From an uncultured Wenzhouxiangella sp. (GTDB lineage: Bacteria > Pseudomonadota > Gammaproteobacteria > Xanthomonadales > Wenzhouxiangellaceae), in NCBI GenBank assembly GCA_937876395.1, contig CALEIM010000053.1, forward strand, positions 1-19,074: 19,074 nucleotides of DNA, written 5' to 3'. Below, piece by piece: positions 1 to 7,346 of the stretch (positions within the stretch are counted from its first letter, which is position 1; each line of letters starts with the position of its first letter). The position numbers were made by a program, and so were the translations under genes. Under the pieces are notes generated by a model, which did not search any database, was not told where the DNA came from, and saw nothing but the letters and a program-made list of their open reading frames with translations.

Positions 1-107
1 AGCTCGGCGTCGGCCTCAAGGGCCTGACGAGCCCCGGCGAGAACCGTATCGGCACCGCCGTCACCGCTGAGCACATCAACGGCGACCGTGATGCTTTGCT
101 GAACCAA
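1..107 (-). CDS. plsX: Phosphate acyltransferase PlsX, N-terminal fragment
   Basis: PlsX makes acyl-phosphate from acyl-ACP for phospholipid synthesis, in the cytoplasm at the membrane. Only about 35 residues are present, because the window edge cuts the gene. The readable N-terminus ITVAVDVLSGDGGAD matches the family's opening strand and the DxMGGD-type loop (here DVLSGDGG). No ATG or GTG precedes this motif in frame. The best start is TTG at 107, with a GGGACGA purine stretch about ten bases upstream; CTG at 134 is an alternative. It lies 32 bases downstream of rpmF on the same strand, in the usual yceD-rpmF-plsX order, so it is probably co-transcribed with them. The identification rests on a short match plus gene order. 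Confidence 0.8.
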   Translation of the reverse strand, partial: MVQQSITVAVDVLSGDGGADTVLAGARQALEADAE

Positions 108-139
108 ACCGGATTCGTCCCGAAGCCAAAACAGCGCTG

Positions 140-343
140 CTAGCCTTCGAGTTCGTCCTCGTCGATCTCGGGCGCGATCTCGACGACCTGGCGGCCGCGG
201 TAGAAGCCTTCGGCTGACACATGGTGACGACGATGGGTTTCGCCGGTGGTCGACTCTTCTGACAGAGTCGGGGCGCTGAGGCTGTCGTGTGAGCGACGCA
301 TACCGCGCTTCGATGGGGTCTTGCGGCTTTTCTGAACTGCCAT
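140..343 (-). CDS. rpmF: 50S ribosomal protein L32
   Basis: L32 is a small protein of the large ribosomal subunit. The 67-residue product begins MAVQKSRKTPSKRGMRRSHD, the standard L32 signature, followed by the conserved GETHRRHHVSAEGFYRGRQV region. It is the cysteine-free type typical of gammaproteobacteria, not the zinc-binding form. An acidic tail (PEIDEDELEG) makes it about ten residues longer than the E. coli protein. The ATG at 343 has a strong AGGAG site seven to eight bases upstream. A longer open frame continues upstream but is only read-through of the yceD region in another frame. It lies 4 bases after yceD and 32 bases before plsX, in one operon. Confidence 0.96.
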   Translation of the reverse strand: MAVQKSRKTPSKRGMRRSHDSLSAPTLSEESTTGETHRRHHVSAEGFYRGRQVVEIAPEIDEDELEG

Positions 344-347
344 GGTT

Positions 348-872
348 TCAATCTCCTGTATTGTTGTCCTTGTCACGCTGCCGCTTGAGCTCAGCGAGTC
401 CGGAAAATGGTCGGTGAGTCTGGGCCGATGACCCTTCATCGGCCTCAACCTGGTCGGCCCCCGGGGCAATCGGCACCAGCGGCAGGCTCAGCAACAGCTC
501 CTCGCCGATCAAACGTGCAATCTCGAGCTTCTTGTCCGGGCACAGCAGGGGCTCGTAATCGTCCGGCAGCCGTTCCGCCGCACGATCATCGGCCACGATC
601 CCGACCGTCGAGTGGCTCTCGACCTCCTGCCAGAACACGCGCAGCGTGCGCTGACAGCGAAGTGGTACCGAACCGCTGACGGATACATCAACCCGCACCT
701 GAGCCTGATCGTCCAGGGCAAACTGCAGCCGAAAGGCAATTTCAGTCGAGCCCGGATCGGCTATCATGCCTTCCAGACGCGGCAACCGCTTCAGGGGAAT
801 TGTTCCACTCAGTTCCCGCCCGACCGCAGCCGCCTTGTCCGGGTCAATCCAATCTGGAAAGTCTCGCGACAT
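348..872 (-). CDS. yceD: YceD family protein (DUF177), 23S rRNA accumulation protein
   Basis: A 174-residue cytoplasmic protein of the YceD/DUF177 family, whose E. coli member is linked to 23S rRNA accumulation. Features seen are the LEGM-x-DPGSTEIAF beta region, the VPLRCQR element around residue 71, LPDDYEPLLCPDKKLEIARLIGEELLLSLPLVP, and a C-terminal FSGLAELKR matching the family's F-x-LA-x-LK ending. Many relatives carry a CxxC at the LRCQR position. Here only the first cysteine remains, so a metal-binding role there is unlikely. It is the first gene of the yceD-rpmF-plsX operon. A TATAAT box lies only nine bases before its ATG (see promoter entry). It diverges from maf/yceF, as in E. coli. 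Confidence 0.93.
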   Translation of the reverse strand: MSRDFPDWIDPDKAAAVGRELSGTIPLKRLPRLEGMIADPGSTEIAFRLQFALDDQAQVRVDVSVSGSVPLRCQRTLRVFWQEVESHSTVGIVADDRAAERLPDDYEPLLCPDKKLEIARLIGEELLLSLPLVPIAPGADQVEADEGSSAQTHRPFSGLAELKRQRDKDNNTGD

Positions 873-881
873 AAGCGGTCA

Positions 882-911
882 ATTATATCATCTGCACCGC
901 TTCGACAGCAA
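882..911 (-). promoter_or_regulatory. Sigma70-type promoter for yceD-rpmF-plsX, nearly leaderless
   Basis: Read on the minus strand there is TTGCTG (911-906), an 18-base spacer and a perfect TATAAT (887-882). The yceD ATG is at 872, nine bases after the -10 box. Transcription would then begin within a few bases of the start codon, leaving no room for a ribosome binding site. The -10 box matches consensus fully, the -35 only in its TTG. Confidence 0.55.
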
Positions 912-920
912 TTTACTGCC

Positions 921-1490
921 ATGCGCCTGATTCTTGCTTCCAGCTCGCCGTACCGGGCCGAACTTCTGGCCCGTCTCGGCCTGGACTTTACCGCCATCTC
1001 GCCTGATATTGACGAGTCGCCCCGCCCTGACGAGGGTGCTGAAAGACTGGCCGTCCGCCTGGCGATTGCCAAGGCCCGGGCCGTCGCGGCGGATCATGCC
1101 GGCGCGCTGGTCATTGGTTCCGACCAGGTTGCCGTGTGCGAGAACCGCCTGCTCGGCAAACCGGCTACGCGCGAACGGGCCATCGCCCAGCTTGTATCAA
1201 TGAGTGGACGGGAGGTGGTTTTCCATACCGCGTTGGCCGTATGCCACAACGACCAGATCGTCAGCGGCCAGACGCCAACTCAGGTCTACCTGCGCCGCCT
1301 TGAGCGCGATCAAATCGAGCGCTACGTCGACCACGACCAGCCGTTTGACTGTGCCGGAGCGATCAAAAGCGAAGCCCTCGGGATCAGCCTGACCCGGGCC
1401 ATTGAAAGCGATGATCCGACGGCCCTTATCGGCCTGCCGCTTATCCGCCTGGTCGAACTGCTCGAACACTTTGGCTTAAGGCTGCCCTGA
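921..1490 (+). CDS. yceF: Maf/YceF nucleotide pyrophosphatase (7-methyl-GTP type)
   Basis: A 189-residue cytoplasmic Maf-family enzyme. These hydrolyse non-canonical nucleoside triphosphates to monophosphates; the YceF branch prefers 7-methyl-GTP. Visible motifs are the N-terminal LILASSSPYRAELL, the DESPRPDE acidic loop, GSDQV (near residue 70), GKPAT, and the CAGAIKSE and GLPLIRLVELL elements near the C-terminus. The sequence and the divergent position next to yceD both point to YceF rather than YhdE. The start at 921 was chosen because the LILASSSP motif begins at residue 3. A longer open frame upstream overlaps yceD and is a shadow. The start has no strong Shine-Dalgarno. An AT-rich TATATC (884-889) could serve as its -10 box. 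Confidence 0.94.
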   Translation: MRLILASSSPYRAELLARLGLDFTAISPDIDESPRPDEGAERLAVRLAIAKARAVAADHAGALVIGSDQVAVCENRLLGKPATRERAIAQLVSMSGREVVFHTALAVCHNDQIVSGQTPTQVYLRRLERDQIERYVDHDQPFDCAGAIKSEALGISLTRAIESDDPTALIGLPLIRLVELLEHFGLRLP

Positions 1491-1558
1491 GCCCATTGGG
1501 CGGCTATGGTGATAAGCTTGCAACCTTGACCATACGCAGCAGCATGGAGTAGCGCCGG

Positions 1559-3562
1559 ATGGCGACCAAGCCGGAAAAAGATCGTGCGTTCAAGCACTGG
1601 CATCTCGATACCGATCTCGATCAGATTGCCTGGCTGTATCTCGACCGTGGCGATGAGAAAGTCAATAGTCTGAGCTCGGAAGTGCTCGGGGAGCTCGAAC
1701 GCATCGTCGAGCGACTTGAACAGGACCGCCCAGCAGGTCTGGTGCTGATGTCAGACAAGCCGAAGTCGTTTATCGTTGGCGCGGACGTTCGCGAGTTTGA
1801 CGCCACCGATGATGTGGATGAGCTGCGCGCTCAGTTGGGTCGCGTTCACCGCCTTTTTGCAAGAATTGAAGCGCTGCCCTTCCCTACCGTGGTTGCGTTT
1901 GAAGGCTACTGCCTGGGCGGCGGTCTGGAACTCGCACTGTGCTTCGATTACCGCATTGCCCTCGATGCCGATCACACCCGGATCGGATTTCCCGAGGTCA
2001 ACCTCGGGATTTATCCCGGCTTCGGCGGCTCAGGCCGCAGCATTCGTGCCATGGGCGGCGTCAAGGCCATGCAGATCATGCTGACCGGCAAGCTGCTCCG
2101 CGCCCCCGCTGCCAGGGCCATGGGTCTGATTGATCAGCTCACCGATCAGCACGGTTCGCTGCGCTGGGCGGCGCGCAACGCGATACTCAAGAAGCGCAAA
2201 TCGCCCCGCCCCGGCCTGATGGCGCGCGCAACCACCTGGGCTCCTGTGCGCAAGATTCTCGCCGGACAAATGCGCAAGCAAACCGCCGCCAAGGCGCGCA
2301 AGGAGCACTACCCCGCCCCCTATGCGCTGATCGACGCGTTCGAACAGGCCGGTCATTCCAGTGCGGAAATGATCCGGATTGAGGCCGAGAAAGTACCGGC
2401 GCTGCTGGCCGGCGAGACTTCGCGCAATCTGCGCCGCGTATTTCGACTGATGGAAGCGCTCAAGGCACACGGCAAGCGCAGCGATTTCAAGGCCCGCCGG
2501 GTACACGTCATTGGCGCCGGCGTGATGGGCGGGGATATCGCTGCCTGGTGTGCGTCGAGCGGGCTCGAAGTGACCCTGCAGGATCGAGAGATGAAATACA
2601 TTGAGCCGGCCATCAAACGTGCGGATTCGTTATTCAAACGCCGGTTCAAGACCGCCCCGGCCATGGCCGCCGCGCGCAGCCGCCTGGTGGCCGACGTCAA
2701 AGGCCACGGCATCGCCCGGGCAGACGTCATCATCGAGGCCATTTATGAAGACCGCGACGCCAAGCGCGAGCTGTTTGCCAAGCTCGACAAGGAAGCCAGG
2801 CGCACGGCGTTGCTGGCAACCAACACCTCGGCCATTCCGTTGGCCGAACTGGCCGATGTGCTCGACAAGCCTGCGCGCCTGATCGGCCTGCACTTTTTCA
2901 ACCCGGTCGCGCGCATGCCGCTGGTCGAAGTGATCCACGATCCGAATCTTACCGACCGAAAATGCGTAGACGAGGGCTCAAGCTTTGCCGCCCAGATCGG
3001 CAAGTACCCACTGCCGGCCAGCTCCAGTCCCGGTTTCCTGGTCAACCGGGTGCTCGCCCCCTATATGCGCAATGCCATGCAGATGCATCGCGAAGGTATT
3101 CCCAAAGAAGCCCTGGACCGGGCGGCGGTGCAGTTCGGAATGCCGATGGGCCCGGTTGAGCTGGCCGATACGGTCGGCCTGGACGTTGGCCTGGGCGTGA
3201 TCAAGACCCTGATCGGCGATGATGCCGGCGAAGAACGCCAGGTGCTCGAACAGATGGTCGAATCCGGCAAGCTGGGCAAGAAATCCGGCGAAGGCTTTTA
3301 TCGCTGGAAGGACGGCAAACCGCAGCGCGATAGCGATGCCCATCAGGGGCATGATCTCGAAAGCCTGGCCGAACGGCTCATGGCGCCGTATTTCGATGAG
3401 TGCCGGGCCTGCCTGGCCGATAACGTGGTCGCCGATGCCGACCAGGTTGACGCCGGCATGATCTTCGGCACCGGCTTTGCGCCCTTCCGGGGCGGCCCGA
3501 TGCATTACCTGGAGTCCCGCGCGAATCGTCCAACCTCCCCTGCCGACAAGGAGCCTTCCTGA
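1559..3562 (+). CDS. fadJ: Bifunctional enoyl-CoA hydratase / 3-hydroxyacyl-CoA dehydrogenase (FadJ-type alpha subunit)
   Basis: The multifunctional alpha subunit of fatty-acid beta-oxidation, cytoplasmic, working with the thiolase encoded next. Residues ~20-210 are a crotonase domain with both catalytic glutamates (E124 in GGLELAL, E146 in FPEVNLGIYPGFGG) and an oxyanion-hole segment (SFIVGADVREF). Residues ~313-500 are the NAD-binding domain with GAGVMG (319-324), then NTSAIPL and the catalytic pair H445 (GLHFFNP) and E457 (PLVEVI). The C-terminal dehydrogenase domain follows (SPGFLVNRVLAPY, MPMGPVELADTVGLDV, KSGEGFYRW). The start at 1559 has GGAG nine bases upstream. At 667 residues it is shorter than E. 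coli FadB/FadJ (roughly 715-730). It ends soon after FRGGPMHYLES, where relatives continue some 35-40 residues. Its stop overlaps the next start (TGATG), so the two are translationally coupled. Confidence 0.94.
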   Translation: MATKPEKDRAFKHWHLDTDLDQIAWLYLDRGDEKVNSLSSEVLGELERIVERLEQDRPAGLVLMSDKPKSFIVGADVREFDATDDVDELRAQLGRVHRLFARIEALPFPTVVAFEGYCLGGGLELALCFDYRIALDADHTRIGFPEVNLGIYPGFGGSGRSIRAMGGVKAMQIMLTGKLLRAPAARAMGLIDQLTDQHGSLRWAARNAILKKRKSPRPGLMARATTWAPVRKILAGQMRKQTAAKARKEHYPAPYALIDAFEQAGHSSAEMIRIEAEKVPALLAGETSRNLRRVFRLMEALKAHGKRSDFKARRVHVIGAGVMGGDIAAWCASSGLEVTLQDREMKYIEPAIKRADSLFKRRFKTAPAMAAARSRLVADVKGHGIARADVIIEAIYEDRDAKRELFAKLDKEARRTALLATNTSAIPLAELADVLDKPARLIGLHFFNPVARMPLVEVIHDPNLTDRKCVDEGSSFAAQIGKYPLPASSSPGFLVNRVLAPYMRNAMQMHREGIPKEALDRAAVQFGMPMGPVELADTVGLDVGLGVIKTLIGDDAGEERQVLEQMVESGKLGKKSGEGFYRWKDGKPQRDSDAHQGHDLESLAERLMAPYFDECRACLADNVVADADQVDAGMIFGTGFAPFRGGPMHYLESRANRPTSPADKEPS

Positions 3563-5016
3563 TGTCCGAGAGCAAACTGCGCAGAATTGCCATTGTTGGC
3601 GGTAGCCGCATTCCGTTCTGCCGCTCCGGCACCCTGTATTCCGACCAGACCAACCTGGACATGCTCAGTGCGGCGTTTCAGGGCGTGGTCAATCGCTACG
3701 GTCTGGCCGGCCAGAAGCTTGACCAGATCATTGCCGGGGCCGTGACCACCCATTCAAAGGACTGGAACCTGGCCCGCGAAGCGGCCCTGTCGACCGATCT
3801 GTCGCCGCTCAGCCCGGCGGTGACCCTGCAACAGGCCTGCGGCACGAGCCTGCAGGCCGTGATCCTGGCTGGCGCCCAGATCGCCTCGGGCCAGATCGAG
3901 TCGGCCCTGATCGGCGGGACCGACACCACCTCGGATGCGCCCATCGTCTTCAAGCGACGCTTCGCCCAGCGCCTGATGCAGCTCAACAAGGCCCGAAGCT
4001 TCGGCCAGCGGCTCAAAGCCTTCAAGGGCTTTGGCCTGTCGGAACTCGCCCCCCAGGCGCCGCGCAATTCCGAGCCGCGCACCGGCCTGTCCATGGGTCA
4101 GCACTGCGAGCGCATGGCCCGTGAATGGGAAATTGCGCGCAAGGACCAGGACCAGCTTGCGCTGGAATCCCATCAGAAGGCCGATCAGGCCTGGGAGGCC
4201 GGATTCTTCGATGACCTGGTCCAGCCCTACCAGGGCGTTACTCGTGACGCGATAATCCGGGCCGACACCTCGCTGGAGAAGCTCGCCAGCCTCAAGCCGG
4301 TCTTTGATCGTTCCAGACATGGCACGCTGACCGCCGGCAACTCAACGGCCCTGTCCGACGGCGCTGCTGCCGTGCTGCTGGCATCTGAAGACTGGGTGCG
4401 CGAGCACGATCTGCCGGTGCTTGCCTGGCTGAGCCACTCGCGCACCGCCGCGGTTGACTACGTCGACCGCGACGAGGGCCTGCTGATGGCCCCGACCGTG
4501 GCCGTCGCTGAAATGCTCCAGCAAGCCGGGCTGGCCCTGCAGGACTTTGATTTCTACGAGATCCACGAAGCCTTTGCCGCCCAGGTGTTATGCACACTCA
4601 AAGCCTGGGAGTCGCCGGCCTACTGCCAGGATCGGCTCGGTCTGGATGCACCGCTGGGCTCGATTGATCGCAGTCGGATGAACGTCCACGGCGGCTCGGT
4701 CGCCATCGGCCACCCTTTTGCCGCCACCGGTGCGCGCATTGTCGCCACCCTCGCCCACGTGCTTGAAAAAGCCGGCTCGGGCCGCGGCCTGATTTCGATA
4801 TGCACGGCCGGCGGCATGGGCGTGGCAGCCATCCTTGAGCGCGACACCGGCAGCCGCCCGACGCCCAAGCGCAAAACGGCGACCAAAAAGATCAGCCAAA
4901 CCGCCAGCAAGCCGGCTGTGGCCAAAAAAGCGGTGCGCAAGAAAAGCGCCAGCAAAAAGTCCGGCAGCAAGAAGGCTGGGGCCAAGGTCGACGACGGTCG
5001 CCCCGACACGGATTAA
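3562..5016 (+). CDS. fadI: 3-ketoacyl-CoA thiolase (FadI-type) with lysine-rich C-terminal tail
   Basis: Performs the last step of beta-oxidation, cleaving 3-ketoacyl-CoA with CoA, as partner of the preceding FadJ. The thiolase fold covers residues ~1-426. Catalytic elements are the nucleophile C93 (QQACGTSLQA), H335 (HEAFAAQ), H384 (NVHGGSVAIGHPFAATGAR) and C414 (CTAGGMG), all intact. Residues ~427-484 form an extra tail with 14 lysines in 58 residues, mostly KK pairs separated by Ala/Ser, ending in an acidic VDDGRPDTD. It resembles histone-H1-like or AlgP-type tails and looks disordered. Thiolases normally stop near the CTAGGMG region. The start ATG overlaps the fadJ stop by one base, and the next gene begins three bases after its TAA. 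The FadI assignment over AtoB/FadA rests on sequence style (FKGFGLSELAP) and the FadJ partner. Confidence 0.92.
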   Translation: MSESKLRRIAIVGGSRIPFCRSGTLYSDQTNLDMLSAAFQGVVNRYGLAGQKLDQIIAGAVTTHSKDWNLAREAALSTDLSPLSPAVTLQQACGTSLQAVILAGAQIASGQIESALIGGTDTTSDAPIVFKRRFAQRLMQLNKARSFGQRLKAFKGFGLSELAPQAPRNSEPRTGLSMGQHCERMAREWEIARKDQDQLALESHQKADQAWEAGFFDDLVQPYQGVTRDAIIRADTSLEKLASLKPVFDRSRHGTLTAGNSTALSDGAAAVLLASEDWVREHDLPVLAWLSHSRTAAVDYVDRDEGLLMAPTVAVAEMLQQAGLALQDFDFYEIHEAFAAQVLCTLKAWESPAYCQDRLGLDAPLGSIDRSRMNVHGGSVAIGHPFAATGARIVATLAHVLEKAGSGRGLISICTAGGMGVAAILERDTGSRPTPKRKTATKKISQTASKPAVAKKAVRKKSASKKSGSKKAGAKVDDGRPDTD

Positions 5017-5019
5017 GCC

Positions 5020-5586
5020 TTGAACCGTCCACTGGCAGGGGCCCTGCTCTTTCAGGGTGGCGTATTGATTGTCGGCACCGCCCTGGCCCTGCTGCTGGGC
5101 CTGCGACCCTGGCAGCGAATGGAGCCGTCGGTCGCCATTGTGCTGATCTCGCTGATCGCTACCCTGCCCATGTTGGCGATGTTGTTGCTGCTGCGCCCTG
5201 GTCGCTGGCGCTGGCTGGACGAGTTGGCCGAACTGGTCAGGCAGTTTATCCAAATGGTCTTCACCGATGCCCCCCGCGGAGCCGTTTTCGGCGTCGCCGT
5301 GCTCGCCGGGCTGGGTGAAGAACTGCTGTTTCGTGGTGTGATCCAGCAGGCTCTGAGCGACGCCTGGTCGCCGGCTCCAGCCATTCTGGCAGCGTCGCTG
5401 CTGTTTGGTCTGGCCCACGCTGTATCCATGCCCTATTTCCTGTTTGCCTGCCTGATCGGCCTTTATCTGGGCGGTCTTTATCACTTTAGTGGCAATCTGC
5501 TGGTACCGATCCTGGTGCACAGCCTGTACGACTGGGTGGCGATTCACTACTATCGCCGGCAGCGGCTTTTTTTGAATCCGGAGTGA
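5020..5586 (+). CDS. CPBP family intramembrane glutamic endopeptidase (Rce1/Abi type)
   Basis: A 188-residue polytopic membrane protein. Family members are intramembrane proteases related to the eukaryotic CAAX protease Rce1. The three family motifs are present: E100-E101 with R105 (GEELLFRG), FGLAHA with H133, and HSLYDW with H167. At least four hydrophobic spans are visible, including residues ~8-28, 37-58, 86-98 and 120-155. The start is TTG at 5020, three bases after the fadI stop. No ATG or GTG gives the first membrane span, so TTG is favoured, with translational coupling to fadI. The substrate cannot be inferred, and the family includes immunity, processing and housekeeping members. All likely catalytic residues are intact. 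Confidence 0.88.
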   Translation: MNRPLAGALLFQGGVLIVGTALALLLGLRPWQRMEPSVAIVLISLIATLPMLAMLLLLRPGRWRWLDELAELVRQFIQMVFTDAPRGAVFGVAVLAGLGEELLFRGVIQQALSDAWSPAPAILAASLLFGLAHAVSMPYFLFACLIGLYLGGLYHFSGNLLVPILVHSLYDWVAIHYYRRQRLFLNPE

Positions 5587-5590
5587 TGGG

Positions 5591-5618
5591 TTAACATGTT
5601 CTTCGCGTCACATATTTG
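5591..5618 (+). promoter_or_regulatory. Possible promoter for the Ser/Thr kinase gene
   Basis: TTAACA (5591-5596, five of six matches to TTGACA) is followed after 16 bases by TATTTG (5613-5618), a weak -10. The GTG start follows eight bases later. This would again give an almost leaderless transcript. The weak -10 keeps this tentative. Confidence 0.25.
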
Positions 5619-5626
5619 AGTGTAAA

Positions 5627-7339
5627 GTGGAACGAATTGGGCGCTACAGGATCGAGAGCGAACTGGGACGAGGATCCATGTCGATCGTCTATGAGGCATT
5701 CGATCCGCACATCAACCGTCATCTGGCGGTCAAGGTATTGCGCGAGCGCTACGCGCGTGATCTGACCAGCCGGCAACGTTTCCTGCGCGAGGCCCGTTCG
5801 GCCGGCGGCCTGAGCCATCCCAATATCGTCACCGTATTTGATGTCGGGCAGCACGAGGGCCTGCCCTACCTGGTCATGGAGCGGCTCAGCGGCCAAAGTC
5901 TTGAGGAGTATCTCGACGACGGTGGCACCCTCGATAGTAGCGGCATCCTTTCCATCGGCATCCAACTGGCCAGTGCGCTTGACTATGCCCATGAACGAAA
6001 CATCATCCACCGCGACGTCAAGCCATCCAATATCTACTTCGATCCCGAATCCGGCCTGGTCAAGCTGGTTGACTTTGGCATCGCCGCCATCATTGATCGT
6101 CAGCACAGCGAGCGCGGCGCGGAATCCGAACGGCCCGATACGATCGCCGGCACGCCAAAATTCATGGCGCCTGAGCAGATCCAGGGCAGCGAGTTGGATG
6201 GCCGGGCCGACCTCTACGCCCTCGGCGTCGTGCTTTATCGTTTGCTCAGTGGGGAGCCGCCATTCAACGCCAACTCCATGGGCGCGCTCGTTCACCAGAT
6301 CGTGTATCGCCCGCCGCCCAAGCTTCATGCTCACGACGACCACACCCCGCTTGATCTGATCGATCTGGTCCATCGACTGCTGGCCAAGGAGCCGGATGCC
6401 AGGCCAGCCAGCGGCCGGGCTGTACTTGAAGAACTCCAGGAAACTCGCGCTGACATGGAGCGCGGCCTGCTCAAAACCGTGCGCGGCACGCCAGCACTCT
6501 GGCGCTGGCTGGCGGTGTTTGGGCTGATGCTGATTGTGGTTCTTGGCGGTGGACTGGGCTGGGTTTACCAGAGCCAGACCGCTGCCATGGCCGAATCCAC
6601 TTACGGCTACGGCGACGCCCTGGCGCGCGTGATTGCTCGGGAGACCGCTGAAGCCCTGATGCTCGACGACACCAGCGCTTTGGCCACCCTGGTGGCCGAT
6701 TTCTCCCGGAGCCCCAGGGTGAGCTTTTTGCACATCAGTGACCGCAGCGGCCGTGTTCAGGCCAGCACCAACCCATATCTTCAGGGCGAGCCTCGCCCGG
6801 GGCTCGACACCGCCACGGTTGTGCGGGAGGCTGGCGGTGTCCGTCTGCTTTCGGGCAGGGATGAGCATTTCGAATTCCGGACCCCGATCAGCTATCAAAC
6901 CCACCGAATCGGCGAAGTCCAGATCGGTATTGACAGTCGTCAGTTGACCCGTGCGGCGCGTATCACTCTGGGCATGCTGGGCCTGATTTTTACGCTCAGT
7001 TTGATTGTCATCGGCACCGGCTTCAGCCTGATGCACAGGCAACAGCAGCGCTCTGTGCAGCGCGTCGGGCGCGGCTTGACGCGCATCGCACTCGGCCAGT
7101 ACGACACGCGGCTGGAAGCTGATCGCCAGGATCCGCTGGCTCCCTTGTCTGAACGGTTCAACGACATGGCCAAGCGGCTTGAGGAGCGGCATGGCTTTGT
7201 AAAGCGCAGGCCGGCCGAAAGCGTGTTGCCCGACCTTACCGAGTTCAGCAGCGATGCAACCGTTGAAGTCGAGACTCCGATTGACGATACCAAGGTGTTG
7301 CCCCTGACCGACCGCAAGAGCCGTCGCAGTCAGGAATAA
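5627..7339 (+). CDS. Transmembrane Ser/Thr protein kinase with periplasmic sensor segment and C-terminal HAMP-like segment
   Basis: A 570-residue Hanks-type kinase. The N-terminal catalytic domain (~7-270) is complete: glycine loop GRGSMSIVY (14-22), K36 in AVKVL, E55 of helix C, HRDVKPSN (D130, K132, N135), DFG (149-151) and the APE motif (A181-E183). A first membrane span lies at ~294-314. Then come ~130 residues, probably periplasmic, including ARVIARETAEALMLDD and a SFLHISDRSGRVQAST stretch like extracellular sensor domains. A second span lies at ~446-469, followed by a HAMP-like segment (GRGLTRIALGQYDTRL ... DPLAPLSERFNDMAKRLEE) and a Thr/Asp-rich tail. The start is GTG at 5627, placed right before the conserved RIGRYRIESELG. 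The catalytic residues predict an active kinase; the signal and targets are unknown. It follows the CPBP gene by 40 bases and converges on the LysM lipoprotein gene seven bases away. Confidence 0.9.
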   Translation: MERIGRYRIESELGRGSMSIVYEAFDPHINRHLAVKVLRERYARDLTSRQRFLREARSAGGLSHPNIVTVFDVGQHEGLPYLVMERLSGQSLEEYLDDGGTLDSSGILSIGIQLASALDYAHERNIIHRDVKPSNIYFDPESGLVKLVDFGIAAIIDRQHSERGAESERPDTIAGTPKFMAPEQIQGSELDGRADLYALGVVLYRLLSGEPPFNANSMGALVHQIVYRPPPKLHAHDDHTPLDLIDLVHRLLAKEPDARPASGRAVLEELQETRADMERGLLKTVRGTPALWRWLAVFGLMLIVVLGGGLGWVYQSQTAAMAESTYGYGDALARVIARETAEALMLDDTSALATLVADFSRSPRVSFLHISDRSGRVQASTNPYLQGEPRPGLDTATVVREAGGVRLLSGRDEHFEFRTPISYQTHRIGEVQIGIDSRQLTRAARITLGMLGLIFTLSLIVIGTGFSLMHRQQQRSVQRVGRGLTRIALGQYDTRLEADRQDPLAPLSERFNDMAKRLEERHGFVKRRPAESVLPDLTEFSSDATVEVETPIDDTKVLPLTDRKSRRSQE

Positions 7340-7346
7340 GAGTTCG

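Noticed and set aside
1491..1530. Short GCCC-ATT-GGGC hairpin after maf as a terminator
   Set aside because: Only a four-base stem without a T-run.
4588..5547. Minus-strand frame of 319 residues over fadI and the CPBP gene
   Set aside because: Low-complexity Gln/His-rich antisense of two clear plus-strand genes.
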